From Prochlorococcus marinus str. GP2 (lineage in GTDB: Bacteria > Cyanobacteriota > Cyanobacteriia > PCC-6307 > Cyanobiaceae): 64,000 nt of DNA. Below, piece by piece: positions 39,575 through 49,177 of the stretch; the first letter of the stretch is position 1; each line of letters begins with the position of its first letter. The stretch lies in assembly GCF_000759885.1 (NCBI RefSeq), contig NZ_JNAH01000008.1, forward strand, positions 248,001-312,000, in the 5' to 3' direction. The position numbers and the translations under genes are program-made. The notes under the pieces are model-generated. The model was not told the DNA's origin. It saw only the letters and a list, made by a program, of their open reading frames with translations, and did no database searches.

Positions 39575-40726
39575 ATGAAATTCTCAAAAAATATCAAATT
39601 TAATTTCTTAACTACAGAAGAACAAGAAAGATATCAAAAGCATTTAACACTCAAAGAAATAGGAAACGAAGGTCAATTAAAGCTCAAAAACAGCTCAGTA
39701 ATATGCATAGGAGCAGGGGGACTTGGATCCTCAGTATTAATTTATCTAGCTGCCGCAGGTATTGGAAAAATTGGAATAGCTGATAATGATTTTGTAGAAA
39801 AGTCTAATCTTCAAAGACAAATAATTCATGAAACCAATACAATTGGTAATTTGAAAATTGATTCTGCTAAAAAAAGAATTAAAAGACTTAATCCTAATAT
39901 TGAAGTAATTACTTTTAACAAAAGAATTACCTCAAAAAATGTCATAGAAATAATTAAAGAATTTGATATAGTTTGTGACTGTTCAGATAACTTTGGCACT
40001 AGATATTTAATAAATGATGCGTGCCTGATATTAAATAAACCTCTAGTCTTTGGTAGCGTTCAAGGCTTTGAAGGCCAAGTAAGTGTTTTCAATTTATATG
40101 AAAATAGTCCTAATTTGAGAGACCTTCTGCCAGAATCTCCTGTACAAAATGCTATCCCTAGTTGTGCAGAATATGGAGTTATGGGTGTTTCAACAGGTTT
40201 AATAGGTATTCTTCAGGTGAACGAAATCATAAAAATCATTTTAAAAAAAGGTGAAACTTTAAATGGAAAAATTTTAGTTTTTAATTTATTGGATATAAAT
40301 ATGAAAAAATTACATCTAAAAAGTGACCCGGTTAATAAGAAAATCAAAAATCTTTCTGAGTTTGAAGATTTTTATTATGACGATGGTTGTACTGAGAAAA
40401 ATATTGAAATAGAAAGTATTAATGCTATTGAATTTAATAGCTTATACAAATCAAAACCTAATAGAATACTTCTAATTGATGTTAGGGAAAATAAAGAATT
40501 TTCTAATTCTTCAATAGAAGGTTCTGTTTCTATTCCTCTAAGTAATTTGAAACAAGAATCAGACTTAAAATTTATTCAAAAAATGAGTCTAATGAAAGAG
40601 GTTTTCACCATATGTCAAACAGGCAAACGTTCCGAAAAAGCTTCAAAAATTTTGTCTAAATTTAAAATTCAATCAAAATCTATTGAGGGTGGCATTGAAA
40701 AAGTAAAAAAAATATTTTCCAATTAA
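39575..40726 (+). CDS. moeB: MoeB/ThiF-type adenylyltransferase fused to rhodanese
   Basis: The N-terminal domain (about 15-260) is an E1-like enzyme that adenylates the C-terminus of a ubiquitin-like sulfur carrier. It has the nucleotide loop GAGGLGSS at 46-53, the Arg-finger region NLQRQIIHE, and a conserved Cys197 (IPSCAEYG). The C-terminal rhodanese domain (about 290-383) has its active Cys at 347 (CQTGKRS). The zinc-binding CxxC pairs of E. coli MoeB are not visible. The fusion resembles MoeZ/MOCS3. High-light Prochlorococcus are known to lack most molybdenum-cofactor genes, so the partner may be a ThiS- or CysO-like carrier instead (inference). Confidence 0.88.
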   Translation: MKFSKNIKFNFLTTEEQERYQKHLTLKEIGNEGQLKLKNSSVICIGAGGLGSSVLIYLAAAGIGKIGIADNDFVEKSNLQRQIIHETNTIGNLKIDSAKKRIKRLNPNIEVITFNKRITSKNVIEIIKEFDIVCDCSDNFGTRYLINDACLILNKPLVFGSVQGFEGQVSVFNLYENSPNLRDLLPESPVQNAIPSCAEYGVMGVSTGLIGILQVNEIIKIILKKGETLNGKILVFNLLDINMKKLHLKSDPVNKKIKNLSEFEDFYYDDGCTEKNIEIESINAIEFNSLYKSKPNRILLIDVRENKEFSNSSIEGSVSIPLSNLKQESDLKFIQKMSLMKEVFTICQTGKRSEKASKILSKFKIQSKSIEGGIEKVKKIFSN

Positions 40727-40742
40727 TTTTTATAAGAATATT

Positions 40743-41903
40743 TTAGTAATCCACACCTCTTTTCAAATCAACTCCAACATTTGCGTAATGCTTATGACAG
40801 ACCATTTCAGAGTAAACATCAGCTAGTTCAAAGTATGAAGGTTCATTTTTACATCTCCCGGTAATGACAACTTCTGTTTCTGTTGGTTTTTTTAAGAGTG
40901 TTTGATGTATTGATTCTACAGGTAGCAGCTCCAAATCAACAGTTGGATTCAGTTCATCTAAAATTATTGTTTTATACAAACCACTTAAAATGGCAGCCTT
41001 AGCAATTTCCCATGCTCTTTCAGCCTCAACATAATCAATGGGTTGTTGCTGGCCTCTCCAAACAATCGCATCTCTGCCAGATCGTAAATGATCTACCAAA
41101 TGCGGATAACTTTCTCTCAAAGCTTCTATGGCAGCATCTTCTGTATAACCATTTCCTCCTTTTAACCACTGTAAGATTAAAACTCTATGACTTTTATCTT
41201 GAGATATTCCTTTACCAATAGCTTGAAGAGCCTTACCCAGTGCACTTGTAGATTTACCTTTCCCTTCACCTGTATAAATCTCAATTCCACCATTGAATCC
41301 TCTTTTTTCTTTTAGTTGTGATGTATCTCTTTTTGAACGTGGTCTCATTTCTGAATGGAGCTGAGATATTCTTACCAAAGAGACAGGGGCTGCTCTTCCA
41401 GTAATGATTATTTCCAAGCCATCTGGACGATTTTGAAGAGTATGAACTACTTCCTTTATATCAAGCATTCCTAAATCAAGTACTGGATTCAACTCATCTA
41501 AAACAACTACAGAATAAAGAGAACTTGCAATTGCCCCTTTAGCAATATTCCATCCTCTCTCAGCCTCGCCAATATCAAACTTTGTTACCTGGTCAACCGT
41601 AAAGAATTCCGATCTTCCTGTCCTTACATGATCAATTAAGTGTGGGAATCCTCTTTGTAAAGCCTCTATAGCAGAATCCTCATCATATGACCTCTCAGGA
41701 CCTTTTAGAAATCTGAGAAGGAGAACTCTTGACTGTCTTTTTTCGCATATACCTAAACCAATTGTTCGGAGCACAACTCCCAAAGCGGCCTGACTTTTAC
41801 CCTTACCTTCCCCATCATAAATATGTAGTTGACCTTTCGATCTCTCTTGACTGTCACTTGCCGTAACGATCCCAATTCCTCTATTTCTACTTGTATTCGT
41901 CAA
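40743..41903 (-). CDS. Tandem-duplicated CobO/BtuR-type corrinoid adenosyltransferase
   Basis: Two copies of the ATP:corrinoid adenosyltransferase (CobA/CobO/BtuR) P-loop domain lie in one 386-residue chain. Copy 1 (about 24-185) has GEGKGKS at 31-37 and copy 2 (about 205-380) has it at 212-218. Each also has a hydrophobic strand ending in LDELNP and an SEM motif near its end. Normal CobO is about 200 residues with one domain. The enzyme family adds the 5'-deoxyadenosyl group to the cobalt of corrinoids, in agreement with cobJ in the same window. The start is TTG, since no ATG precedes the first domain. Confidence 0.88.
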   Translation of the reverse strand: MTNTSRNRGIGIVTASDSQERSKGQLHIYDGEGKGKSQAALGVVLRTIGLGICEKRQSRVLLLRFLKGPERSYDEDSAIEALQRGFPHLIDHVRTGRSEFFTVDQVTKFDIGEAERGWNIAKGAIASSLYSVVVLDELNPVLDLGMLDIKEVVHTLQNRPDGLEIIITGRAAPVSLVRISQLHSEMRPRSKRDTSQLKEKRGFNGGIEIYTGEGKGKSTSALGKALQAIGKGISQDKSHRVLILQWLKGGNGYTEDAAIEALRESYPHLVDHLRSGRDAIVWRGQQQPIDYVEAERAWEIAKAAILSGLYKTIILDELNPTVDLELLPVESIHQTLLKKPTETEVVITGRCKNEPSYFELADVYSEMVCHKHYANVGVDLKRGVDY

Positions 41904-41990
41904 TTGAACAAGGTGAATAAATTTAATCTAAGATATAGTTAAGAATATTATTAAAAATTTAATAATAAATTCAACCTATTCATAGGTAAT

Positions 41991-42836
41991 TTGAATCATA
42001 AAGTAATCAGCATGTTCAATCAACTTGAAATTCTATCTGATGAACAAACTGAAAAACTTTTTACAATTAGAAGATATATTAAGAATCTTAATAGTGCATG
42101 CATTGCATATTCAGGAGGAGTTGACAGTACTTTAGTAGCATCATTAGCATTCGAGCAATTAGGCAACAAAGCCATTGCAATTACTGGTGTTTCTCCTGCA
42201 TTAGCAAATACACTTCGTGAAGAAGCAAGAAGTCAAGCCAAATGGATTGGAGTCAAGCATTTAGAAATTAATACATCAGAATTAGAGCAATCAAGTTATA
42301 GTTCAAATCCTCAGGATAGGTGTTTTGCATGTAAAAAAGAGCTTCACAAACATACCACCTATTTGTCTAAAAAACTTAATTACAAGATTGTTTTAGATGG
42401 AGTTAATCTAGATGATCTTAAAGATTACAGGCCAGGAATAGAAGCAGCAAAAAAAGCAGGTGTTGTTTCTCCTCTTGCAAAATTTAAATTTTCAAAACGA
42501 GATATTAGGGACATATCAAGAGCCTTAGGTTTTCCTTGGTGGGATAAACCTGCTCAACCTTGTTTGTCATCAAGATTTCCTTATGGTCATGAAATAACTA
42601 GTGAGAGGCTAAAAATGGTTGAAAAAGCAGAGGAATATCTAAAAAAAGGTGGTTTAATGAATGTTAGGGTTAGATGTCAGGGCTTAACTGCAAGAATAGA
42701 AATTCCCAAAAAAGAATTAAAGAATTTTTTTAACAAATATAATTTTGATGAATTAGTTAAATATTTTTCTAGTTTAGGATTTAATTGCACTAGTTTAGAC
42801 CTTGAAGGACTAATCAGCGGAAAATTAAATAGATAA
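41991..42836 (+). CDS. larE: LarE-like ATP-dependent sacrificial sulfur transferase (PP-loop family)
   Basis: The PP-loop pyrophosphatase motif SGGVDS is at residues 41-46. The segment PAQPCLSSRFPYG places a Cys at 191, which corresponds to the Cys that donates its sulfur in Lactobacillus LarE during nickel-pincer cofactor synthesis. A further CFAC motif at 111-114 is also seen. No larB or larC is adjacent, so the target in this organism is not shown. The start is TTG at 41991, and an ATG at 42012 would remove seven residues. It is convergent with speD. Confidence 0.85.
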   Translation: MNHKVISMFNQLEILSDEQTEKLFTIRRYIKNLNSACIAYSGGVDSTLVASLAFEQLGNKAIAITGVSPALANTLREEARSQAKWIGVKHLEINTSELEQSSYSSNPQDRCFACKKELHKHTTYLSKKLNYKIVLDGVNLDDLKDYRPGIEAAKKAGVVSPLAKFKFSKRDIRDISRALGFPWWDKPAQPCLSSRFPYGHEITSERLKMVEKAEEYLKKGGLMNVRVRCQGLTARIEIPKKELKNFFNKYNFDELVKYFSSLGFNCTSLDLEGLISGKLNR

Positions 42837-42846
42837 ATATTGCAAA

Positions 42847-43281
42847 TTAAACAGCCGTTCTAATTTGTTTATGCACTACTGCAGGTGGATTGCGGTGAAT
42901 AACACGCAAGGTATGTTCTTCAGCGTTCATAGCTTCAATTAAATATTGACTGGCAAGTTCTGGCATCATATTTTGACCACATGTAAAGATATCAACCGCA
43001 GAATATTTAGATTCAGGCCAAGTATGTATTGAAATATGGGATTCAGCAAGTAATGCAATTGCTGTAACTCCCTGAGGTTCAAATTTATTACTTATCAAAT
43101 TTAAAACTGTTGCTTTCGCCAATTTGGCAGCCCTGTTTAAGGTGCATCTCAAAAAGGATTCATCATTTAATTTTTCATAATCACATCTATAAAGTTCTAG
43201 CAAAAGATGTTTACTTTGATGAATTAACTTTTGGTCATCACTGAAAGAATTTAAAATTTGTTGTTTTTTGTGGACTTTCAT
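42847..43281 (-). CDS. speD: S-adenosylmethionine decarboxylase proenzyme
   Basis: SpeD makes decarboxylated SAM for polyamine synthesis. The bacterial class 1B self-cleavage site is intact, with Glu80-Ser81 in LAESHISIHTWPE, so Ser81 would become the pyruvoyl group. The conserved CG motif (FTCGQ) has its Cys at 101. The 144-residue length is close to that of the family. Confidence 0.95.
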   Translation of the reverse strand: MKVHKKQQILNSFSDDQKLIHQSKHLLLELYRCDYEKLNDESFLRCTLNRAAKLAKATVLNLISNKFEPQGVTAIALLAESHISIHTWPESKYSAVDIFTCGQNMMPELASQYLIEAMNAEEHTLRVIHRNPPAVVHKQIRTAV

Positions 43282-43332
43282 TAAAGAAATTTATATGAAA
43301 ACAAGACTAGCTAAAAAACATGCCCTTTAGAA

Positions 43333-44445
43333 TTATAAGTGAATCATTTGTGAAGAGCCTAAAAAAGAATGATTAAATTTATCAAGATGTGTCGCGCTAA
43401 TAAAACATTGACTATTTTTGCCAACAGAATTTAGCAACAAATTTTGCCTAGTTAAATCTAGTTCTGCCAAGACATCATCCAATATAAGTATTGGAGAAAC
43501 ATTTAAAGTTTTAGTTAATAAATCTAATTCAGCCATCTTTAAAGCCAAGATAAAAGTTCTTTGCTGACCAGATGAACCATATTTTCTAACCGAAATATTA
43601 TTAATTAGAAAGTCAATTTCATCACGATGAGGGCCAAAATTACATTTACCAGTCAATGCCTCCATTGAACGCTGATTAAATAGTTGTTCTACTATTTTCT
43701 TACTAATTACTTCTTCTTCTTCTTCTTCTGGACTTATATTTTGTATTCCAGAAAGATAATTTATGCTTACTTGCTCTTTAGATTTACTTAAGTGATTATG
43801 CCAGTATTCTACATATGGTTTTATCTTCAATAAAGCCCTTCTCCTACGCCTATAAATCCTTGTACTTATAATTGACATCTGGATATCAAAACTGTCAACA
43901 ATATCTGAATATTGTTCATTCAGAAATCTTTCTGAACGCCAGAAATGACTTCTTTGTTTTAGAAGCCTATTAAATCTACTTATCAAGTCTAAATAGACTG
44001 GTTCAAGCTGAGATACAACTTTATCGATCCATGTTCTTCTATAACTAGGTTCACTTCTAACAATATCTATGTCATTAGAACAAAAACATACGCTCCGAAT
44101 ATAATTCTTTATTTCACTCTGCTTTTTCAAAATTGATTCATTGACATAAATTCTTTTAGGGCCTTTTCGGAACAAATTCAACTTTAAATCATCTTTAAAA
44201 TCTATTTGTCCTGTTACTACAGCCATATCACAATCATTTTCTATTAAATCTTTATCACTTAATGCTCTATCAGATTTTAATTGACTTAAAAACTCAATAG
44301 ACTCTAGTAAATTTGTCTTGCCAATGCCATTACATCCAAGAACAATTGCTCTTTGCTCTTTAAGATCAATTTCGAAACTTTTATGGTTTCGAAAATTTTT
44401 AATTTTTAATTTATTTAAAAAAATGTTTTTTGTGCATTCATTCAT
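43333..44445 (-). CDS. recF: DNA replication/repair protein RecF
   Basis: RecF is an SMC-like ATPase that loads RecA at single-strand gaps. The Walker A motif GCNGIGKTNLLES is near residue 38. The ABC signature SSGQQRTFILALKMAE and the Walker B ILILDDVLAELD are near residues 295 and 325. The 370-residue length is normal. It lies apart from dnaN and gyrB, which accompany it in many bacteria. The start is an ATG at 44445. tRNA-Arg lies divergently upstream. Confidence 0.95.
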   Translation of the reverse strand: MNECTKNIFLNKLKIKNFRNHKSFEIDLKEQRAIVLGCNGIGKTNLLESIEFLSQLKSDRALSDKDLIENDCDMAVVTGQIDFKDDLKLNLFRKGPKRIYVNESILKKQSEIKNYIRSVCFCSNDIDIVRSEPSYRRTWIDKVVSQLEPVYLDLISRFNRLLKQRSHFWRSERFLNEQYSDIVDSFDIQMSIISTRIYRRRRRALLKIKPYVEYWHNHLSKSKEQVSINYLSGIQNISPEEEEEEVISKKIVEQLFNQRSMEALTGKCNFGPHRDEIDFLINNISVRKYGSSGQQRTFILALKMAELDLLTKTLNVSPILILDDVLAELDLTRQNLLLNSVGKNSQCFISATHLDKFNHSFLGSSQMIHL

Positions 44446-44501
44446 TAAATTAGCTAAATTTAAAATATTTAGATTTTCTTTAAAGAAATTGAAAAATTAA
44501 A

Positions 44502-44575
44502 GGGCATGTAGCTCAGTTGGATAGAGCATCAGATTCCGGTTCTGAAAGTCGGGGGTTCGAATCCCTCCATGCTCG
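44502..44575 (+). tRNA. tRNA-Arg (anticodon CCG)
   Basis: The acceptor stem GGGCATG pairs with CATGCTC (one G-T pair), the D-arm motif AGCTCAGTTGGATAGAGC is standard, and the anticodon loop TTCCGGT gives CCG. The T-arm motif GGGTTCGAATCCC follows, with discriminator G. CCA is not encoded. It reads the CGG codon, which is rare in such an AT-rich genome. Confidence 0.96.
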
Positions 44576-44585
44576 TCAAATGTCT

Positions 44586-45032
44586 TTAAAGTTTATAACC
44601 CATAACTCTTATTCCATTTGGATCTATTATAAATCCATTTTCTTTTAAACTTTTAAATGAAGATACTGGTGCCTGAACAGAAATACTACATCCAGGCATT
44701 TCTCTATTTATTTTCTCAAGAGTTAATTGGAGCAAGACTGAATAATAAAGTTGCTGATTTTTACCAGTTGCTGCACTTAAATTCCATAAGTTAGCATTCA
44801 AACCCTTATCAGATGTAACACGTACAAAGCCATATAATTTGTTTTTAAATTCATTTTGTATGGTGAAAAAAAAATTACTTTTCTGTATGGCCTCTGAAAG
44901 AGACTTTATAGGAAAATTCTCACAACCACAATTAGCTAAAAGTTTGTTAACTTCTTTGGCTAATGGGATTTGAGAAGAGTTAACAAAGTAACCTTCAGGA
45001 AGAACTAGTTTTTTTTTAGAAAAATATTGCAA
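44586..45032 (-). CDS. GNAT-fold-like conserved hypothetical protein
   Basis: The 148-residue protein has an alternating strand-helix pattern, with a central strand LYGFVRVTSD followed by NLWNLSAATG and a helix LLQLTLEKINRE. The end, SLKENGFIIDPNGIRVMGYKL, looks like the last strands of a GCN5-type N-acetyltransferase. The acetyl-CoA loop (Q/RxxGxG/A) is not clearly conserved (TGKNQQLYYS), so activity is uncertain. The start is TTG, three bases after the ppc stop codon, so it is probably in one transcript with ppc. It may be a small-molecule or protein acetyltransferase relative. Confidence 0.6.
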   Translation of the reverse strand: MQYFSKKKLVLPEGYFVNSSQIPLAKEVNKLLANCGCENFPIKSLSEAIQKSNFFFTIQNEFKNKLYGFVRVTSDKGLNANLWNLSAATGKNQQLYYSVLLQLTLEKINREMPGCSISVQAPVSSFKSLKENGFIIDPNGIRVMGYKL

Positions 45033-45035
45033 TTT

Positions 45036-48005
45036 TCAACCAGTATTTCTCATTCCTGCTGCTATCCCATTGATAGTTAAAAGTGCACCTCTTAATAGTT
45101 CACTTCTACTATAAGCTCTTCTAGATTCTTCTTTATCAATGAAACACTCGCTTACTGGAGGTTGTCTTGTTTGATCTCTAAGTCTTCTTAATAGAGAAAC
45201 TTGCAAAAATCCCAAAGGGATAATTGTCTTATTTCTTAAGCTTACTGATGACTTTAAATCTTTATCTGATTCGAGGAGCTTATTTTTTCCAGTTATTTGA
45301 AGTATTAAAGATTTTGTAAGATTATATTCTTTAGAGATTACTCCAAAAATAACATCAAAAGAATCTTTATTTTCTTTACTGCCAAGAGTATCAACGTAGT
45401 ATCTAGCAACTTCCAAATCCACCTTAGATAATGTCATCTCTACCTTAGATATTAGCATTCTAAAAAATGGCCATCTTTGATGCAGAACTCTAAATAATTC
45501 AATTTGTTGTGGATCTGAATTTAATTCAGATGATAATGCAGTTCCTACTCCGAACCAACTTGGCAAAAGAAATCTACTCTGTGTCCATCCAAATACCCAT
45601 GGAATAGCTCTTAAACTTGACAAATCTTTTGCACCTTTTTTTCTTCGTGCAGGCCTGCTAGATATTTGTAATTTACTTATTTCTTCGATTGGCGTTACCT
45701 CTTGAAAGAAATTTAACAAATCAGGATTTTCATGTACTAATTTTCTGTAGTGGGACCTTGATGTTTCTGCCAGTCTAGACATTATTTGATTCCATTCTGG
45801 AGTAGCATCAAGTCTATTATTTACCAAACTATTTTGAATAACAGCAGTAGTAACAGTTTCAAGATTGTACAAAGCCAATTCAGGTAGACTATATTTAGAA
45901 GCTAAAACTTCGCCTTGTTCTGTTATTTTTATTCGCCCTTTTAGAGTACCGCTCGGTTGAGCTAATATTGCTTGATAGGCTGGTCCTCCACCTCTTCCTA
46001 CAGATCCGCCTCTTCCATGAAAAAGCCTTAGCAATATATCATTTCTACTTGCAAGATTTTGAAGAGCAATTTGGGCTCTATGAATTTCCCAATTACTAGA
46101 AACAAATCCTGAATCTTTATTACTATCAGAATATCCAAGCATTAATTCTTGCAAAGGTTTAAAAGATTCTCCTACTTTCGGCAATAATGATCTATAAAAA
46201 TCTAATTTAAATAACTTTTCCATCACTTCTGGTGCTCTTTTGAGGTCTTCAACAGTTTCAAAAAGAGGCACGACTAATAATTTTGAGTTTTGCGAATTTT
46301 GATCAAGAATTCCCATTTCTTTTGCAAGCAAGAGAACTTCAAGTAAATCAGAAGCACTATGACTCATTGAAATTACATAAGAGTGACAAATACGACTTCC
46401 AAATTCTTGCTGCAATCTCTTAACCATTTTAAAAACTGAAAAAGTTTCTTCCGTAGTTTTTGTCCAGCTGAAGTCAGAGGGAATTAAAGGCCTTTTTGTA
46501 TTGAGTTCGTCAACAAGCCATTTAATTTTCTCTTCTTCAGACATTTGGTCATATGGGACAGATAAATCAAGATAATTTGTCAGCTCTTGAATGGCGTCAC
46601 TATGTCTTGTACTTTCTTGACGAATATCTAAACTTGCTAAAGAAAATCCAAAAATATGTACCTGAGTGAGTAATGTATCAACTGCTTCACAAGTTAAATC
46701 TGTACTAATCAGGCTATTTTTAATTAATTCGAGATCATATGTAAATTCGTTTACTGATTTATAATATAAATTTTCAACTTTATCTATATTTTTATTATCC
46801 ATTTCTCCCTCTAAATCAAATTTCCATCCACTATTCGCTAATAAATTGTTCCTTTCTTGTGTTAACCTTAATTTCTCTAAAATATAACTTAATTTCAATC
46901 TATACGGTTCTGATCTATATCTTGTCGCACGAGCTTCATAGATTTCTGGGAACTTAACCCTATCTGTTTCTAATGACTCTAATAAAGAAGAACTTACTTG
47001 ACTCCATTGCATTGAGACGCTTAATTGATCTCTAAGATTAGATGTTGCATTAATATATCTTTCCAACATCAACTGCCTTTGATAACACGCAGTTCGCCAT
47101 GTTATTTCAGGAGTAACTGATGGATTGCCATCCCTATCTGAGCCAACCCAAGAACCAAAGTTACAAAAAGATTCAGAAGGCATCTGAACATCTGGATAGT
47201 TTTCTGTTAATGCCTCAGCGATTCTACCTCTCAATTGAGGCATTGCATTAAATAAAACTTGCTGAAAATAATGTAAGGCATAATCTACTTCGTCTAAAAC
47301 TGAAGGTTTAAATTGATGTAATTCATCTGTTCTCCACCAAAGTCTTACTTCTTCTTTTAGTTGGGTTTTCAGGGAGTTTTTTTCTTCTTTAGTTAAAAAT
47401 TGCTCTACCTGTATTTTTTTTAACAAATTTGCAACTCTGGTTTGCTTATGTCTAATCGTATGTCTTACTATCTCAGTGGGATGTGCAGTGAAAACTAAGC
47501 GAATATCCATTTCCTGTAATAACGCCTCTAATTTTCCTGGAGGTACATTTAATTTTCTAAGTCTATAAAATAATTCCCTAAAAGTTACTGGAGCATTTTG
47601 CCTTGCCAATGCTGGAGCGAAAGGATCAAGATTATCAGGAGATTTTTGAACATTCTTATTCGTAAAGCTTTGAATATATCTATCTTCCTCAACTCTTTGT
47701 TCCAAGATATTGACTAGTTGAAAATATAATGAAAAAGCCCTCGCTGCTGCAATAGATTCAGCCAAATCCATAGAATTTACAATATCAACTATTTCATTCT
47801 TAAAAGTTTTTGAGCTATCACTATCAATTTGTTTTGAGTAACTTAGTTCTTTAAGCTGTATCAATCTCTCTGCTTGATCTTCAGGACATTCTTCTCTTAA
47901 AACAGATTCCCATAAATCCTCTATCAAAAGACGATTTTTATCAAGTGGATCATTGTTACTTATCAGATCCACGTTATTATTTTCAATCTGTTTAAAAGAT
48001 TCCAT
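45036..48005 (-). CDS. ppc: Phosphoenolpyruvate carboxylase
   Basis: Ppc fixes bicarbonate onto PEP to give oxaloacetate, replenishing the split TCA cycle of cyanobacteria. The catalytic His is in [13 protein letters not shown]. The bicarbonate/PEP site [12 protein letters not shown] and the loop [14 protein letters not shown] are intact, and the C-terminus ends in the conserved MRNTG. The 989-residue length is typical. The N-terminal phosphorylation Ser motif of plant enzymes is not seen. Confidence 0.98.
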   Translation of the reverse strand: MESFKQIENNNVDLISNNDPLDKNRLLIEDLWESVLREECPEDQAERLIQLKELSYSKQIDSDSSKTFKNEIVDIVNSMDLAESIAAARAFSLYFQLVNILEQRVEEDRYIQSFTNKNVQKSPDNLDPFAPALARQNAPVTFRELFYRLRKLNVPPGKLEALLQEMDIRLVFTAHPTEIVRHTIRHKQTRVANLLKKIQVEQFLTKEEKNSLKTQLKEEVRLWWRTDELHQFKPSVLDEVDYALHYFQQVLFNAMPQLRGRIAEALTENYPDVQMPSESFCNFGSWVGSDRDGNPSVTPEITWRTACYQRQLMLERYINATSNLRDQLSVSMQWSQVSSSLLESLETDRVKFPEIYEARATRYRSEPYRLKLSYILEKLRLTQERNNLLANSGWKFDLEGEMDNKNIDKVENLYYKSVNEFTYDLELIKNSLISTDLTCEAVDTLLTQVHIFGFSLASLDIRQESTRHSDAIQELTNYLDLSVPYDQMSEEEKIKWLVDELNTKRPLIPSDFSWTKTTEETFSVFKMVKRLQQEFGSRICHSYVISMSHSASDLLEVLLLAKEMGILDQNSQNSKLLVVPLFETVEDLKRAPEVMEKLFKLDFYRSLLPKVGESFKPLQELMLGYSDSNKDSGFVSSNWEIHRAQIALQNLASRNDILLRLFHGRGGSVGRGGGPAYQAILAQPSGTLKGRIKITEQGEVLASKYSLPELALYNLETVTTAVIQNSLVNNRLDATPEWNQIMSRLAETSRSHYRKLVHENPDLLNFFQEVTPIEEISKLQISSRPARRKKGAKDLSSLRAIPWVFGWTQSRFLLPSWFGVGTALSSELNSDPQQIELFRVLHQRWPFFRMLISKVEMTLSKVDLEVARYYVDTLGSKENKDSFDVIFGVISKEYNLTKSLILQITGKNKLLESDKDLKSSVSLRNKTIIPLGFLQVSLLRRLRDQTRQPPVSECFIDKEESRRAYSRSELLRGALLTINGIAAGMRNTG

Positions 48006-48067
48006 ATAATCATTATGTCATAAGTGAAAATGTTCTTATCAAATATTTGTTTAAATAATCAAACACT

Positions 48068-49177
48068 CTACTCTTCATTCTTGATCATATCATCGATGGA
48101 AATTTTCATTATTTGCTCAATAGAAAGGCCTTTCTCATATTGATTTATCCATTTCATGGATTGATTACCTTCTTCAAGCACTAAGTAAATAGGCTTCAAA
48201 AGATGTTTCATATTAAGTTTTTCTGCGGTTAATGATAATTCTGATAACAAGTTTTGAATCCATTCTCTACAATTAATTTTTTTGCCGTCTTGCCAGTGAA
48301 TTAAATCTGAATTAAGACTATTTTTAGCAGCCGAAATTTCGTTCTGATCGCATATTCCCGATAATTCATCAATTGAAAAAATACTAGAAGTCAAAGGATC
48401 TAAAGTATTTATATTTTCAAAAAGATGTAAAATCCTTATTTCCAACATGGCTGTTATCGCCAATAACAAATTAATATCATGAACAAAATCACAAATTCTT
48501 AATTCCAAACGATCAAGAATTAAAGGCCTATCTGGACCATTGGGTCGGATTGAAGACCAAAAATGCCTGATATTTTGCATATTTTTATTAGCTATATTTT
48601 CCTCGATCCAAGTGACATAGCTCTTATGACTTGAAAAAAAAGGAATTTTATTAGGTGTTTTAGGAAACTGAATCCATCTCTGAGAATGGTTTTCAGTAAT
48701 TTTATTATTTAAAAAAGGTGAGCTGGCACTTATGGATAGATACAAAGCAGCCTCAGACCTTATTAGTCTAATAGCTGCAAAAAGCCTATCTAAATCGTTT
48801 ATTCCTATATTTATATGAACACTTGAAGTTGCAATTGAGGTTCCATAATTATCTTGTATAAACTGATGATAAATATTGTCAACATCAGATCTTTGGAATC
48901 TAATATCATGTTTAAAACAAAGAGTGGAGGAAGGAATGATTGTTAAACCTTTATTTTTAAGCCATTTTCTTAAATTTTTTCTTGGAGTAAGCAATTTACC
49001 GTATAAAAACTTATAGTCTTTTTCTGGTGTTGTTATGTATTCAACATTTCTATTATCAGGCTCTTTCACAAAATTAGAAAAATTTTTTTCAATATCCGCT
49101 GAAATTCCAATATGAGAATTTAAAGAACCTGTGAAAAGTTCAACTTCAAAACCCTTATAAAGATTATCTACACTCAT
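48068..49177 (-). CDS. gshA: Glutamate-cysteine ligase, cyanobacterial type
   Basis: GshA catalyses the first step of glutathione synthesis. The 369-residue protein is of the carboxylate-amine ligase (GCS2-like) type, with the region TSSVHINIGINDLDRL near 130, RSEAALYLSISASSPFLNN near 153, and RPNGPDRPLILDRLELRICDF near 212. The start codon follows the trpE stop codon with no gap, so the two are tightly coupled. The order trpE-gshA-ppc is in my recollection normal for Prochlorococcus. Confidence 0.88.
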   Translation of the reverse strand: MSVDNLYKGFEVELFTGSLNSHIGISADIEKNFSNFVKEPDNRNVEYITTPEKDYKFLYGKLLTPRKNLRKWLKNKGLTIIPSSTLCFKHDIRFQRSDVDNIYHQFIQDNYGTSIATSSVHINIGINDLDRLFAAIRLIRSEAALYLSISASSPFLNNKITENHSQRWIQFPKTPNKIPFFSSHKSYVTWIEENIANKNMQNIRHFWSSIRPNGPDRPLILDRLELRICDFVHDINLLLAITAMLEIRILHLFENINTLDPLTSSIFSIDELSGICDQNEISAAKNSLNSDLIHWQDGKKINCREWIQNLLSELSLTAEKLNMKHLLKPIYLVLEEGNQSMKWINQYEKGLSIEQIMKISIDDMIKNEE

